A stretch of 64,000 nucleotides of DNA from Streptomyces sp. CB02959 (lineage in GTDB: Bacteria > Actinomycetota > Actinomycetes > Streptomycetales > Streptomycetaceae). The position numbers and the translations under genes are program-made. Under the pieces are notes generated by a model that worked only from the letters and a program-made list of their open reading frames with translations, ran no database searches and was not told the origin of the DNA. The stretch lies in assembly GCF_002803155.1 (NCBI RefSeq), contig NZ_NNBP01000001.1, positions 186,001 through 250,000 on the forward strand. Direction: 5' to 3'. Positions within the stretch are counted from its first letter, which is position 1. Each line of letters starts with the position of its first letter. Below are positions 53,075 through 64,000 of this stretch, one piece after another.

Positions 53075-53506
53075 TCACGAGAGCCCTCCGGCCCCCTCCG
53101 GCCGCCACTCGCACCACACGATTTTTCCCGGCACCCGCCCCTCGACGCCCCACGCGTCCGCCAGCGCCGACACCAGCAGCAGCCCGCGCCCCCACTCCGC
53201 GTCCGCCGCGCCACCCCGCTCCGGCACCCTCGGCTCCCCTCCCCCGCTGTCGTGCACCTCGACCCGCAACACGCCGTCCTCCGCCCCCAGAGCCAGCCAC
53301 AGCCGGTAGCCGCGCCCCGGCGGCACACCGTGCAGCACCGCGTTGGTGGCCAGTTCGCTGACACAGAGCACGACCTCGTCCGCCCTGTCCTTCCGGTCCC
53401 ACCCGGCGAGCGCACTTCGCGCGAACTCCCTGGCCAGCGGCACGGAACGGCGCTCGCGCCGGTAGAACGCCGTACGGACCCGGACGGCCTGAATCTCCTC
53501 TTGCAT
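53075..53506 (-). CDS. HATPase_c (anti-sigma/serine-kinase type) ATP-binding protein
   Basis: A 143-aa GHKL-fold protein. The N box is VSELATNAVLHG, the G1 box VHDSGGGEP, and the G2 box GRGLLLVSALADAWG. Stand-alone proteins of this size in Streptomyces resemble RsbW-like regulators and are usually paired with XRE/DUF397 genes. It is divergent from such a pair here, sharing a 112-bp region with a 37-bp palindrome. Partner unknown; kinase activity is inferred. Confidence 0.9.
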   Translation of the reverse strand: MQEEIQAVRVRTAFYRRERRSVPLAREFARSALAGWDRKDRADEVVLCVSELATNAVLHGVPPGRGYRLWLALGAEDGVLRVEVHDSGGGEPRVPERGGAADAEWGRGLLLVSALADAWGVEGRVPGKIVWCEWRPEGAGGLS

Positions 53507-53544
53507 GCCACCAATGTCACTGCCCGTGACTACGCTGGACCACA

Positions 53545-53581
53545 GCGTGAAGTCGTACAGATGCGATGTACGACTTCACGC
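53545..53581. promoter_or_regulatory. 37-bp hyphenated palindrome in the HATPase/XRE divergent region
   Basis: Arms of 15 bp (53545-53559 / 53567-53581) are perfectly complementary around GATGCGA. The central GATGCG could instead pair with CGCATC at 53582-53587, giving a mutually exclusive second hairpin. It lies 38 bp before the XRE start and 39 bp from the HATPase start. A strong candidate operator for the XRE protein. Confidence 0.65.
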
Positions 53582-53618
53582 CGCATCAGACGGTCACGGC
53601 GGGGGGAAGGCAAGCGGC

Positions 53619-54443
53619 ATGCACCAGGCGAACAAACCGAAGCGGATCACGTCATGGCATGTGATCGGCGCCCAGTTGAGCCACTTCCGCAGGGCGGCCC
53701 GGTTGACGCAACCGGCACTGGCCGAGGCCGTCGGCGTACACGAGGACACCATCGGCTCGATCGAACAGGGCCGCAGAGCCCTGAAGATCGACCTGGCCGA
53801 GGCGTTCGACGAAATCCTGGGAACGAAGGGGGCGTTGGCGGTTGCGGTCAAAAAAGTGCCGGAGCGCGAGAAACTCCCCGCCTTCGTCCAGTCACTCGTG
53901 GAGCACGAGGAGGAGGCACTGACATTGCTCTCGTACGAGAACCAGGTGGTTCCGGGCCTTCTACAGACCGCGCCTTACGCACGAGCCGTGTTCGACTGCC
54001 TCTACCCGCCACTTGATGAGGACCAGGCGGACGAATGGGTCTCCGCGCGACTCGATCGCCAAAGGCTCCTGGAACGCAAGAAGCCTCGGCCGATGCTCAA
54101 CTTCATCCTGGAAGAGGTGCTGCTCCATCGACCCGTAGGAGGGCCGGACACTCTACGCGGACAGCTCCGCCATCTTCGGCAATGCGCCGAACTTCCCTTC
54201 CTGGGACTCCAGATCATGCCTACCTCCCGAGGCGCACATGCCTCGCTCGACGGCCCCCTCGTCCTTCTGGAGACGCCCGACCACGATCACCTGGCATACA
54301 TCGAGGCGCAACGCATCAGCTTCCTGGTCGACGACCCCGGTGAGGTCAGCGTGTACCAACAGGTGTATGGGATGCTGCGGTCGCAGGCCCTCACCCCTGA
54401 GGAGTCCAAGGGTCTGCTGGACGACTTGCTAGGAGAGTCATGA
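53619..54443 (+). CDS. XRE-family regulator with DUF5753 domain
   Basis: A 274-aa regulator. The N-terminal helix-turn-helix (residues ~12-66) includes LSHFRRAARLTQPALAEAVG and HEDTIGSIEQGRR. The C-terminal DUF5753 domain (~85-270) has LLSYENQVVPGLLQTAPYAR and the ALDGPLVLLE-type strand. This is the WhiJ-like layout, normally partnered by a DUF397 protein. GGGGGAAGG precedes the ATG. The stop overlaps the next start (ATGA). Codon use is less extreme (more A/T third positions) than the core genes, suggesting acquisition. Confidence 0.93.
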   Translation: MHQANKPKRITSWHVIGAQLSHFRRAARLTQPALAEAVGVHEDTIGSIEQGRRALKIDLAEAFDEILGTKGALAVAVKKVPEREKLPAFVQSLVEHEEEALTLLSYENQVVPGLLQTAPYARAVFDCLYPPLDEDQADEWVSARLDRQRLLERKKPRPMLNFILEEVLLHRPVGGPDTLRGQLRHLRQCAELPFLGLQIMPTSRGAHASLDGPLVLLETPDHDHLAYIEAQRISFLVDDPGEVSVYQQVYGMLRSQALTPEESKGLLDDLLGES

Positions 54444-54702
54444 CCAGCACAGCAGCCCAGACGTCCTCCGACGGTCTTGCCTGGTTCAAGTCCAGCTACA
54501 GCGCCAGCGCGGGTGGCAACTGCCTCGAAGTAGCCGCCGACTGGCGCAAGTCGAGCCACAGCAGCGACCAAGGCGGCGCCTGCCTCGAAGTGTCCGCCTC
54601 CCACACCACCATCCACATCCGCGACTCCAAGAACCCCGACGGGCCGGTGCTCACCCTGCCGGCCGGTGCCTGGGGCGCGTTCGTCGCGGACGTCGTGCGG
54701 CT

Positions 54703-54706
<4 letters not shown>
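54440..54706 (+). CDS. DUF397 protein with internal duplication
   Basis: An 88-aa partner of the XRE regulator. Instead of one DUF397 unit it has a truncated first copy (WFKSSYSASAGGNCLEVA, residues 15-32) followed by a complete copy (WRKSSHSSDQGGACLEVS, then IHIRDSKNPDGPVLTLPAGA and a W-G-A-F end). The start overlaps the XRE stop and the end overlaps the next start (GTGA), so three genes are coupled. DUF397 proteins are thought to antagonise their XRE partner. Confidence 0.92.
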
Positions 54707-55707
<1,001 letters not shown>

Positions 55708-55780
55708 CCGGGCTGGCGGCGAGCAGCAGCGGCCGCGGCATTCCTCGCCCCCGGCCCGGTTCACGCGTCGCGCCCGCACG

Positions 55781-55818
55781 CGAAACGGCCGCCCTTCCGC
55801 AGAAGGACGGCCGCTTCG
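55781..55818. terminator. Terminator between aldo-keto reductase and gatB
   Basis: A 17-bp stem (55781-55797 / 55802-55818), two wobble pairs when read on the - strand, 4-nt loop. It lies between convergent genes. Confidence 0.8.
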
Positions 55819-55833
55819 CGTACCAGCGGGGGA

Positions 55834-57342
55834 TCAGCCCTCGACGCCCAGCTTCTCCAGGATCAGCTCGCGGACGCGGGCGGCGTCCGCCTGACCGCGG
55901 GTGGCCTTCATGACCGCGCCGACCAGGGCACCGGCGGCGGCGACCTTGCCGCCGCGGATCTTGTCGGCGATCGCGGCGTTGGCGGCGATCGCCTCGTCCA
56001 CGGCGGTGCCGAGCGCACCCTCGTCGGAGACGACCTTCAGGCCGCGCTTCTCGACGACCGCGTCGGGGTCGCCCTCGCCGGCCAGCACGCCCTCGATGGC
56101 CTGGCGGGCCAGCTTGTCGTTGAGCGAGCCCTCGGAGACCAGCGCGGCGACCCGGGCGACCTGCTCCGGGGTGATCGGCAGTGCGCCGAGCTCCACCCCG
56201 TCCTCGTTGGCGCGGCGGGCCAGCTCGCCCATCCACCACTTGCGGGCCGCGGCGGCGTCCGCACCGGCCTCGGTGGTGGCGACGATCAGGTCGACCGCAC
56301 CGGCGTTGAGGATCGACTGCATGTCGAGCTCGGAGACGCCCCACTCCTCGCGGAGCCGGTTGCGGCGGACCCGCGGCAGCTCGGGCAGGGTCGCCCGCAG
56401 CTCCTCGACCCAGTCGCGGGCCGGGGCCACCGGCACCAGGTCCGGCTCGGGGAAGTAGCGGTAGTCCTCCGCCTCCTCCTTGATCCGGCCCGCGGTGGTG
56501 GAACCGTCTTCCTCGTGGAAGTGCCGGGTCTCCTGGACGATCGTGCCGCCGGAGGAGAGCACCGCGGCGTGACGCTGGATCTCGAAACGGGCGGCCCGCT
56601 CGACGGAGCGCAGCGAGTTGACGTTCTTGGTCTCCGAGCGGGTGCCGAACTTCTCGGTGCCGTGGGGCCGCAGCGAGAGGTTCACATCGCAGCGCATCTG
56701 GCCCATCTCCATACGGGCCTCGGAGACGCCCAGCGCCTTGATCAGCTCGCGGAGCTCGGCGACGTACGCCTTGGCGACCTCGGGGGCCCGCTCGCCGGCG
56801 CCCTCGATCGGCTTGGTGACGATCTCGATGAGCGGGATGCCGGCGCGGTTGTAGTCCAGCAGCGAGTGCCGGGCGCCGTGGATCCGGCCGGTCGCCCCAC
56901 CGATGTGGGTGGACTTGCCGGTGTCCTCCTCCATGTGGGCGCGCTCGATGTGGACGCGGAAGATCTCGCCGTCCTCCAGCTGCACGTCGAGGTAGCCGTC
57001 GAAGGCGATCGGCTCGTCGTACTGGGAGGTCTGGAAGTTCTTCGGCATGTCCGGATAGAAGTAGTTCTTCCGGGCGAAGCGGCACCATTCGGCGATGGTG
57101 CAGTTCAGGGCCAGGCCGATCTTGATGGCGGACTCCACGCCGGTCGCGTTGACGACCGGGAGGGAGCCGGGCAGGCCCAGGCAGGTGGGGCAGGTCTGCG
57201 AGTTGGGCTCGGCGCCCAGCGTGGTGGCGCACCCGCAGAACATCTTGGTCTTGGTACCGAGCTCGACGTGCACCTCAAGACCCATCACAGGGTCGTAGGT
57301 GGCCAGCGCGTCCTCGTACGGCACCAGGTCGGTGACAGTCAC
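55834..57342 (-). CDS. gatB: Asp-tRNA(Asn)/Glu-tRNA(Gln) amidotransferase subunit B
   Basis: A 502-aa tRNA-binding and kinase subunit of GatCAB, which amidates misacylated tRNAs. Landmarks are [20 protein letters not shown], the zinc-site [28 protein letters not shown], and the C-terminal YqeY-like tail domain (~340-500). The GTG at 57342 has AGAGG upstream. It is separated from gatA by an 80-aa membrane-protein gene, all on one strand. Confidence 0.97.
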   Translation of the reverse strand: MTVTDLVPYEDALATYDPVMGLEVHVELGTKTKMFCGCATTLGAEPNSQTCPTCLGLPGSLPVVNATGVESAIKIGLALNCTIAEWCRFARKNYFYPDMPKNFQTSQYDEPIAFDGYLDVQLEDGEIFRVHIERAHMEEDTGKSTHIGGATGRIHGARHSLLDYNRAGIPLIEIVTKPIEGAGERAPEVAKAYVAELRELIKALGVSEARMEMGQMRCDVNLSLRPHGTEKFGTRSETKNVNSLRSVERAARFEIQRHAAVLSSGGTIVQETRHFHEEDGSTTAGRIKEEAEDYRYFPEPDLVPVAPARDWVEELRATLPELPRVRRNRLREEWGVSELDMQSILNAGAVDLIVATTEAGADAAAARKWWMGELARRANEDGVELGALPITPEQVARVAALVSEGSLNDKLARQAIEGVLAGEGDPDAVVEKRGLKVVSDEGALGTAVDEAIAANAAIADKIRGGKVAAAGALVGAVMKATRGQADAARVRELILEKLGVEG

Positions 57343-57373
57343 GGTGAAACTAACCTCTCAGGTCCGGCGCCGG

Positions 57374-57616
57374 TCAGCCCGCGAGGACGTCGTCGTCGTT
57401 GAGACGGCGCAGTTCGCGGACGAGCAGGGCGACACCGGTGACGATGGCGGCGGCGGAGACAACGGCGTCGATCAGTTGGAGCGTGTCGTGCTCCCCCTTG
57501 GCCTTCTTCGCCTGCTTGACGACGCTCACCGCGCCGAACAGCGTGGTGCCGATGGACAGGTAGGTGCCGGGCTTGGACTTCTTGAAGCTCTTGGCCTTGG
57601 CCAGCTTTCCACTCAC
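57374..57616 (-). CDS. Small membrane protein inside the gat operon (80 aa)
   Basis: A basic N-terminus (SGKLAKAKSFKKSKPG) is followed by two hydrophobic stretches (TYLSIGTTLFGAVSVV and IDAVVSAAAIVTGVALLVRE) and a short acidic tail, so probably two membrane passes. GGAGGAGA lies 6 nt before the GTG at 57616. It sits 31 bp upstream of gatB and 37 bp downstream of gatA in the same orientation, so it is co-transcribed. No known function; no obvious tie to tRNA amidation. Confidence 0.8.
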   Translation of the reverse strand: MSGKLAKAKSFKKSKPGTYLSIGTTLFGAVSVVKQAKKAKGEHDTLQLIDAVVSAAAIVTGVALLVRELRRLNDDDVLAG

Positions 57617-57653
57617 AGCGTCTCCTCCAGCAGGACCTCGTTGACAGCTCCGC

Positions 57654-59147
57654 TCACAGGGCCGGTGCCTCCTCAAGGAGCGGGTGGCCCCACTTCTCGG
57701 TGAGCGCGGACTCGACCGCGGCGCCGACCTTGTAGAGCCGGTCGTCGGCCATGGCCGGGGCGATGATCTGCAGCCCCACCGGCAGCCCGTCCTCGGGGGC
57801 CAGACCGCAGGGCAGCGACATGGCGGCGTTGCCCGCCAGGTTGGCGGGGATGGTGCACACGTCGGCGAGGTACATCGCCATCGGGTCGTCGCTGCGCTCG
57901 CCGATCGGGAACGCGGTGGTCGGCGTGGTCGGCGAGATGATCACGTCGACCTGCTCGAAGGACCGCTCGAAGTCGCGGGTGATCAGCGTGCGGACCTTCT
58001 GGGCGCTGCCGTAGTACGCGTCGTAGTAGCCGGAGCTGAGCGCGTACGTGCCGAGCATGATGCGGCGCTTGACCTCGGGGCCGAAGCCGGCCTCGCGGGT
58101 CAGTGCGGTGACGTCCTCGGCGGACTTCGTGCCGTCGTCGCCGACCCGCAGGCCGTAGCGCATGGCGTCGAAGCGGGCGAGGTTCGAGGAGCACTCGGAG
58201 GGCGCGATCAGGTAGTACGCGGCCAGCGCCAGGTCGAAGGACGGGCAGTCCAGCTCGACGATCTCGGCGCCGAGCTCCTTGAGCAGCGCGACCGACTCGT
58301 CGAAGCGCTGCAGGACGCCGGGCTGGTAGCCCTCGCCGCGGAACTGCTTGACGACGCCGACCCGCATCCCGTCCACGCTGCCGTTGCGGGCCGCCTCGAC
58401 GACCGCCGGGACCGGGGCGTCGATGGAGGTGGAGTCCAGCGGGTCGTGGCCGGCGATGGCCTCGTGCAGCAGCGCCGCGTCCAGCACCGTGCGGGCGCAC
58501 GGGCCGCCCTGGTCCAGGGAGCTGGAGAAGGCCACCATGCCGTAGCGGGAGACCCCGCCGTAGGTGGGCTTGACGCCGACGGTGCCGGTGACGGCGGCGG
58601 GCTGGCGGATCGAACCGCCGGTGTCCGTGCCGATGGCCAGCGGGGCCTGGAAGGAGGCCAGGGCGGCGGAGGAGCCGCCGCCGGAGCCGCCGGGGATCTT
58701 GGTGAGGTCCCAGGGGTTGCCGGTCGGCCCGTAGGCGCTGTTCTCCGTCGACGACCCCATGGCGAACTCGTCCATGTTGGTCTTGCCGAGGATGACGACG
58801 TCGGCTTCCTTGAGCCTCTTGGTCAGCGTGGCGTCGTAGGGCGCCATCCACCCTTCGAGGATCTTCGAGCCGACGGTGGTCGGCATGTCCTGGGTGGTGA
58901 AGATGTCCTTCAGGGCGAGCGGGACACCGGCCAGCGGGCCCAGCTTCTCGCCACGGGCCCGCTTCTCGTCGATGGCGCGGGCCTGGGCCAGCGCGCCCTC
59001 GCGGTCCACGTGCAGGAAGGCGTGCACCTTCTCGTCGACGGCCTCGATGCGGGCCAGGTGCGCCTCGGTCACCTCGACGGCGGTGAGCTCGCCGGCGGCG
59101 ATCTTCGCCGCGATCTCGGCGGCGGTGAGCTTGATCAGGTCAGCCAT
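57654..59147 (-). CDS. gatA: Asp-tRNA(Asn)/Glu-tRNA(Gln) amidotransferase subunit A
   Basis: A 497-aa amidase-signature glutaminase subunit. The catalytic Lys lies in [10 protein letters not shown], the cis-Ser in [14 protein letters not shown], and the nucleophilic Ser in [13 protein letters not shown]. The ATG at 59147 is used because GAGGAG sits 8 nt upstream; a GTG three codons earlier overlaps the gatC stop. It directly follows gatC. Confidence 0.97.
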   Translation of the reverse strand: MADLIKLTAAEIAAKIAAGELTAVEVTEAHLARIEAVDEKVHAFLHVDREGALAQARAIDEKRARGEKLGPLAGVPLALKDIFTTQDMPTTVGSKILEGWMAPYDATLTKRLKEADVVILGKTNMDEFAMGSSTENSAYGPTGNPWDLTKIPGGSGGGSSAALASFQAPLAIGTDTGGSIRQPAAVTGTVGVKPTYGGVSRYGMVAFSSSLDQGGPCARTVLDAALLHEAIAGHDPLDSTSIDAPVPAVVEAARNGSVDGMRVGVVKQFRGEGYQPGVLQRFDESVALLKELGAEIVELDCPSFDLALAAYYLIAPSECSSNLARFDAMRYGLRVGDDGTKSAEDVTALTREAGFGPEVKRRIMLGTYALSSGYYDAYYGSAQKVRTLITRDFERSFEQVDVIISPTTPTTAFPIGERSDDPMAMYLADVCTIPANLAGNAAMSLPCGLAPEDGLPVGLQIIAPAMADDRLYKVGAAVESALTEKWGHPLLEEAPAL

Positions 59148-59152
59148 GTCGG

Positions 59153-59449
59153 TCACTCCTCCCCCAGGATCTGCGGCACCTTGAAACGCTGCTGCTCCTG
59201 GGCCGGGGCGCCGGAGAGCGCCTGCTCGGGGGTGAGCGACGGACGGACCTCGTCCGGCCGCATCACGTTGGTCAGGGGCAGCGGGTGGGACGTCGGCGGG
59301 ACGTCTTGGCCGGCGACCTCGGAGACGCGGGCGACCGCGCCAATGATGTCGTCGAGCTGTCCGGCGAAGTGGTCGAGCTCTTCGTCCTTCAGCTCCAGAC
59401 GTGCCAGCCGGGCGAGGTGGGCGACCTCCTCGCGCGTGATGCCAGGCAT
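59153..59449 (-). CDS. gatC: Asp-tRNA(Asn)/Glu-tRNA(Gln) amidotransferase subunit C
   Basis: A 98-aa subunit that stabilises the GatA-GatB complex. Canonical opening [20 protein letters not shown], middle [15 protein letters not shown], and the end [17 protein letters not shown] precedes the ATG at 59449. First gene of gatC-gatA-small ORF-gatB. Its upstream region carries three copies of an ACTCCGCC element. Confidence 0.96.
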   Translation of the reverse strand: MPGITREEVAHLARLARLELKDEELDHFAGQLDDIIGAVARVSEVAGQDVPPTSHPLPLTNVMRPDEVRPSLTPEQALSGAPAQEQQRFKVPQILGEE

Positions 59450-59471
59450 GCAGAGATCCTCTGGTGTTTTC

Positions 59472-59537
59472 GGCGGAGTGTTCTGGGCGGAGTGTCCGGA
59501 AGGAGATTTCTGAGCGAATTCTCCGGCGGAGTATTCC
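59472..59537 (-). promoter_or_regulatory. Three direct copies of GAAYACTCCGCC-type element before gatC
   Basis: On the - strand (G)GAATACTCCGCC (59537-59525), GGACACTCCGCC (59497-59486) and GAACACTCCGCC (59483-59472) occur in the same orientation, 23-88 bp before the gatC ATG. They are probably regulatory; no known binding protein comes to mind. Confidence 0.4.
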
Positions 59538-59767
59538 GGCCCAATCCTATGGCGTACGGGAACGCTGCCGCGAAACGCTTTCGCCGGAGCGCCTCGCGGG
59601 CCGGTCCGGCGGGCCGCCCGGCGGGGCGCGGGCGGTCCGCCGGGGGCCGCCCCACGGGTCCCGGCGGCGGCCGGGGTCAGCCGCCGTCCGCCGCCGGGGG
59701 GCCCGGTGGCGGATCGTTTGCCCTGGGGTCGTCCGGCGCGCCGGGGCCGTCCGGCGCCCGCGGTGCC

Positions 59768-59917
59768 GGGTCGTGCGCTGCCGGGTCGTGCACTGCCGGC
59801 TCGTCGGCTTCGGGGGCGTCGGCTTCGGGGTCGTCGGCTTGCGGCTCGTCGGCTTCGGGCTCGTTGTCTTCCGGGTCGTCGGCTTGCGGCTCGTCGGCTT
59901 CCGGTTCGTTCGCTTCG
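59768..59917. repeat. Ten tandem 15-bp repeats
   Basis: Ten consecutive 15-mers of the form GGSTCGTCGGCTTSG, with variants; units 5-6 and 8-9 repeat as a pair. The phase never breaks, so every frame stays open. On the - strand one frame reads (P/D)[10 protein letters not shown] pentapeptides, within a 143-codon ORF (59677-60108) that overlaps the 3' end of rmdB by 79 bp. The rest of the 580-bp gap between gatC and rmdB (59450-60029) shows no recognisable gene. Either a repeat-rich acidic protein or non-coding repeat DNA. Confidence 0.75.
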
Positions 59918-60029
59918 GGTCGGGCGGTGGCGGGCCGGTTCGGTGCCCCTTGGCTGAGGGCCGGCCGGTCAGGTGCGGGGGGTTGCGCGGTGGTGTCGGA
60001 GCGGGGACTTGGGACGGCCGGTGGCCGGG

Positions 60030-62138
60030 TCAGTTCAGGACCTGTCCCGAAGGGCGCTCGGCTGCCTTCTCCGCCGCCAGGGCGGTCGTCTCCGACGCAC
60101 GGCGCCACCCGTGCTCACCGCGGGCCCGCAGCCAGGCCGTGGTCTCGTCCGGGGGCATCGCGGCGGCCACCAGCCAGCCCTGGACGGCGTCGCAGCCCAG
60201 GTCGCGCAGCCGCTCCCAGGTCTCGTCGTCCTCGACGCCCTCGGCCACGACCAGGAGGCCCAGCGAATGGGCGAGGTCGAGGGTGCAGCGGACGATCTCG
60301 GCGTCCTCGTTGTCGACGGCCAGCCGGGCCACGAAGGACCGGTCGATCTTCAGCTCGCTGACCGGGAGGCGCCGCAGGTGGACCAGGGAGCTGTAGCCGG
60401 TGCCGAAGTCGTCCAGGGACATCTTCACGCCGTGGGCGGTGAGCCCGGCCAGGGTGTCGGCGGCCCGCTGCGGGTCCTCCAACAGGACGTGTTCGGTTAT
60501 CTCCAGCTGGAGTGCCCCTGGTGGGACGCGATGTCGGGCGAGCCGGGCGGCGACCGCGCCGGCGAAGCCCGGGGAGTGCACATCGCGCGGTGAGACGTTC
60601 ACCGCGACCGGCACCTCCAGGCCCATCGCGCGCCAGCGCGCCACCTGGGCGAGGGCGGTCTCCAGGACGTACTCGGTGAGCCGGGGCATCAGGCCGGAGG
60701 ACTCGGCGATGGCGATGAACTCGTCCGGGGGGACCCGGCCGCGGTCCGGATGGACCCAGCGGACCAGCGCCTCCAGTCCGGAGACATGGCCGTCGAAGCG
60801 GACCTTGGGCTGGTAGTGCAACTCCACGTCGCCGGCGTCCAGGGCGCGCCGCAGATCGCCCAGCAGGCCGAGCCGGTCGGGGGTGTTGCCGTCCCGCTTG
60901 GCCTCGTAGAGCTCGACGCCGCTGCGGTCCCGCTTGGCCTGGTACATCGCCACGTCGGCGCGGCGCAGCAGCCCTTCGGCGTCCAGCGCGTGCTCGGGAA
61001 AGACCGCGACCCCCGCGCTGGCTTCGAGCACGAGGGTCAGTCCGTCGAGGTCCAGCGGGGAGCTGAGGGCCGCGACGAGGTTGCGGGCCACCCGCTGGGA
61101 GCTGGTGAGGGAGTCGGTGGCCGGCAGCAGGACGGCGAACTCGTCGCCGCCGAGCCGGGCGGCCTCGGCGCCGCGCGGGAGGGCGTGCCGCAACCGGTCG
61201 GCGATCTGGAGCAGCAGGCGGTCGCCGGCGAGGTGTCCGAGGGTGTCGTTGACGGAGCGGAAGCGGTCGAGGTCGATGAGGACGAGGGCGGCCCGGGTGC
61301 CGGCCCGCTCGGCCTCGTCCAGGGCCGTCCAGGTGCGCTCCAGCAGCCACTGGCGGTTGGGCAGACCGGTGAGCGGGTCGCGCAGTTGCTCCTCGGCGCG
61401 GGCCCGGGCTATCCAGAGGGTGGAGTCCAACGCGATCAGCGGGACCGCGAACAGCGGGAGCAGCAGCGGGGCGCCCACCGCGCAGACCGCGATCAGCGGG
61501 GAGATGCCGAGCAGGGCGATGCCGACCAGTGCCTGCCGCACCACCGCGGTGCGGGCGATGGCGGGCAGGCCGCCGCCGACCGGCAGCCGGCTGAACCAGA
61601 GCAGTCCCCGGCTGACGAGGAGGTAACTCCCCGCCATCACAAGGACTTCGGGCAGCACCGAGATGTCCCAGGCATCGGGCGTCCAGGGCCGGCGGACGGC
61701 GGGGTGCACCCCGCAGACCGCCAGGCCGAGCGCCGCGGCGCCGATGCCGAGGACGTCAACAGCCCCGTGGACCAGGGCCTGTCGCCAGCGCTGCCGTCTG
61801 GCGGCGCCGACCAGGACCACCACGGAGAGGCTGACCAGGGTGGCCGGCACCCAGCCGTAGAGGAGGAGTACGGCGAGGGCGAGCGCGGCCCCGGAGCCGG
61901 TGCCGCCCCACCACCGGTCCCGGCCGAGGGCGACCAGGTGGCCGACGATGACACCGGTCAGGACCGCCAGCGACCAGCCGACGGCTCCTGCGGGGAACAG
62001 CGGCGCACCGCCGCCGAGGGTGTGCAGCACTCCCGCGGCGAGCGTCACGCCCGCCGCGGTGACGATGGCCGCGGGCAACGCAGGCACCACAAGCCGGCGG
62101 AGCCGCGACGCCGGAGCGGCGCTGTCGGTCGGTTTCAT
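60030..62138 (-). CDS. rmdB: Membrane GGDEF-EAL bifunctional c-di-GMP protein
   Basis: A 702-aa protein with ~7-8 N-terminal membrane helices (residues ~15-245), then GGDEF (RLGGDEFAVL, LIDLDRFRSVND) and EAL domains. Both active sites look intact: GLEALVRW (EAL), VNVSPRDV, LEITEH, LDDFGTGYSS and ELKIDRSFV. It can therefore make or, more likely, degrade c-di-GMP. Position next to ligA and architecture match RmdB, a phosphodiesterase affecting Streptomyces morphology. The ATG at 62138 has AGAGGG 8 nt upstream; longer starts lack protein-like sequence. Confidence 0.92.
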   Translation of the reverse strand: MKPTDSAAPASRLRRLVVPALPAAIVTAAGVTLAAGVLHTLGGGAPLFPAGAVGWSLAVLTGVIVGHLVALGRDRWWGGTGSGAALALAVLLLYGWVPATLVSLSVVVLVGAARRQRWRQALVHGAVDVLGIGAAALGLAVCGVHPAVRRPWTPDAWDISVLPEVLVMAGSYLLVSRGLLWFSRLPVGGGLPAIARTAVVRQALVGIALLGISPLIAVCAVGAPLLLPLFAVPLIALDSTLWIARARAEEQLRDPLTGLPNRQWLLERTWTALDEAERAGTRAALVLIDLDRFRSVNDTLGHLAGDRLLLQIADRLRHALPRGAEAARLGGDEFAVLLPATDSLTSSQRVARNLVAALSSPLDLDGLTLVLEASAGVAVFPEHALDAEGLLRRADVAMYQAKRDRSGVELYEAKRDGNTPDRLGLLGDLRRALDAGDVELHYQPKVRFDGHVSGLEALVRWVHPDRGRVPPDEFIAIAESSGLMPRLTEYVLETALAQVARWRAMGLEVPVAVNVSPRDVHSPGFAGAVAARLARHRVPPGALQLEITEHVLLEDPQRAADTLAGLTAHGVKMSLDDFGTGYSSLVHLRRLPVSELKIDRSFVARLAVDNEDAEIVRCTLDLAHSLGLLVVAEGVEDDETWERLRDLGCDAVQGWLVAAAMPPDETTAWLRARGEHGWRRASETTALAAEKAAERPSGQVLN

Positions 62139-62294
62139 TCCGATCCCTCTCACAGCCGGCTGTGCCCGCGCCACGGCAGGCGCACACGTCAACAGTAGGC
62201 CGCGGAAGGCTGTTGCGGGCAGCGATCCGCAGCGGTTGCCCGAATGCGACCCGGCCTCCCGGATCAATCTGGTATGCGCCGATGGGGTGACACC

Positions 62295-64000
<1,706 letters not shown>

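Noticed and set aside
59768..59917. CRISPR-like array
   Set aside because: Units are contiguous 15-mers with no spacers, and no cas genes are present.
59677..60108. 143-aa acidic ORF as a confident gene
   Set aside because: It overlaps the end of rmdB by 79 bp, has no ribosome site at its GTG, and the repeats keep all frames open, so coding cannot be claimed. Kept only as a finding.

Overview
The window is chromosomal DNA from a Streptomyces or very close relative. Third codon positions are almost always G or C, GTG starts are common, and attenuators, XRE/DUF397 genes, DUF5994, DUF6191 and two GGDEF/EAL proteins are all present. From memory, the gene order matches the conserved core around S. 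coelicolor SCO5494-SCO5536 read in reverse, from accE/accB on the left to ligA on the right. Most of the window is therefore vertically inherited core genome with a few accessory insertions. The first ~1.25 kb looks accessory: it has lower GC and holds the tail of an upstream gene plus two related immunity-like proteins.

Layout. 0-1.25 kb: putative polymorphic-toxin tail and immunity genes. 1.4-3.2 kb: accE-accB (acyl-CoA carboxylase epsilon and beta). 3.4-6.8 kb: secreted polysaccharide lyase and a YceI protein. 6.9-8.7 kb: citramalate synthase cimA with an attenuator leader. 8.8-16.3 kb: nitrogen-salvage island with an MHS permease, a TetR regulator, agmatine deiminase, a divergent urease (ureC plus a fused gamma/beta subunit) and a divergent NCS1 permease behind three copies of one palindrome. 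16.3-18.9 kb: ilvE and leuB. 19-20.8 kb: purple acid phosphatase-like protein and a 43-aa ORF. 21.2-25.5 kb: proline catabolism (pruA, proline dehydrogenase, divergent PucR regulator). 25.5-29.4 kb: serine-hydrolase relic, a second phosphoesterase, a TetR regulator with a clear operator, and a PRC-barrel protein. 29.6-35.3 kb: serA, ilvC, ilvN, ilvB, with the classic ilvB leader peptide and attenuator. 35.3-38.2 kb: membrane GGDEF/degenerate-EAL protein.

38.5-50.5 kb: assorted redox genes, a lipoprotein sugar dehydrogenase, a LAL-type LuxR regulator, several small Streptomyces proteins and an MMPL transporter. 50.8-52.9 kb: Tat-exported phospholipase C. 53-55.7 kb: HATPase / XRE / DUF397 / aldo-keto reductase block around a 37-bp palindrome. 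55.8-59.5 kb: gatC-gatA-small membrane protein-gatB (tRNA-dependent amidation). 60-62.1 kb: membrane GGDEF-EAL protein (RmdB-like). 62.3-64 kb: ligA, truncated by the window edge.

How the genes work together. cimA, leuB, ilvBN, ilvC and ilvE make up most of a branched-chain amino-acid pathway, including a threonine-independent route to isoleucine; ilvD, leuA and leuCD lie elsewhere. cimA and ilvB both have terminator-type leaders. The agmatine deiminase, urease and permease block could release ammonia from nitrogenous compounds, but no urease maturation genes are present. The strongest unexplained signals are the triple palindrome between urease and permease, the 25-bp perfect inverted repeat at 47.4 kb, the palindrome in the XRE/HATPase divergent promoter, the left-edge immunity paralogues and the 15-bp tandem repeat at 59.8 kb.
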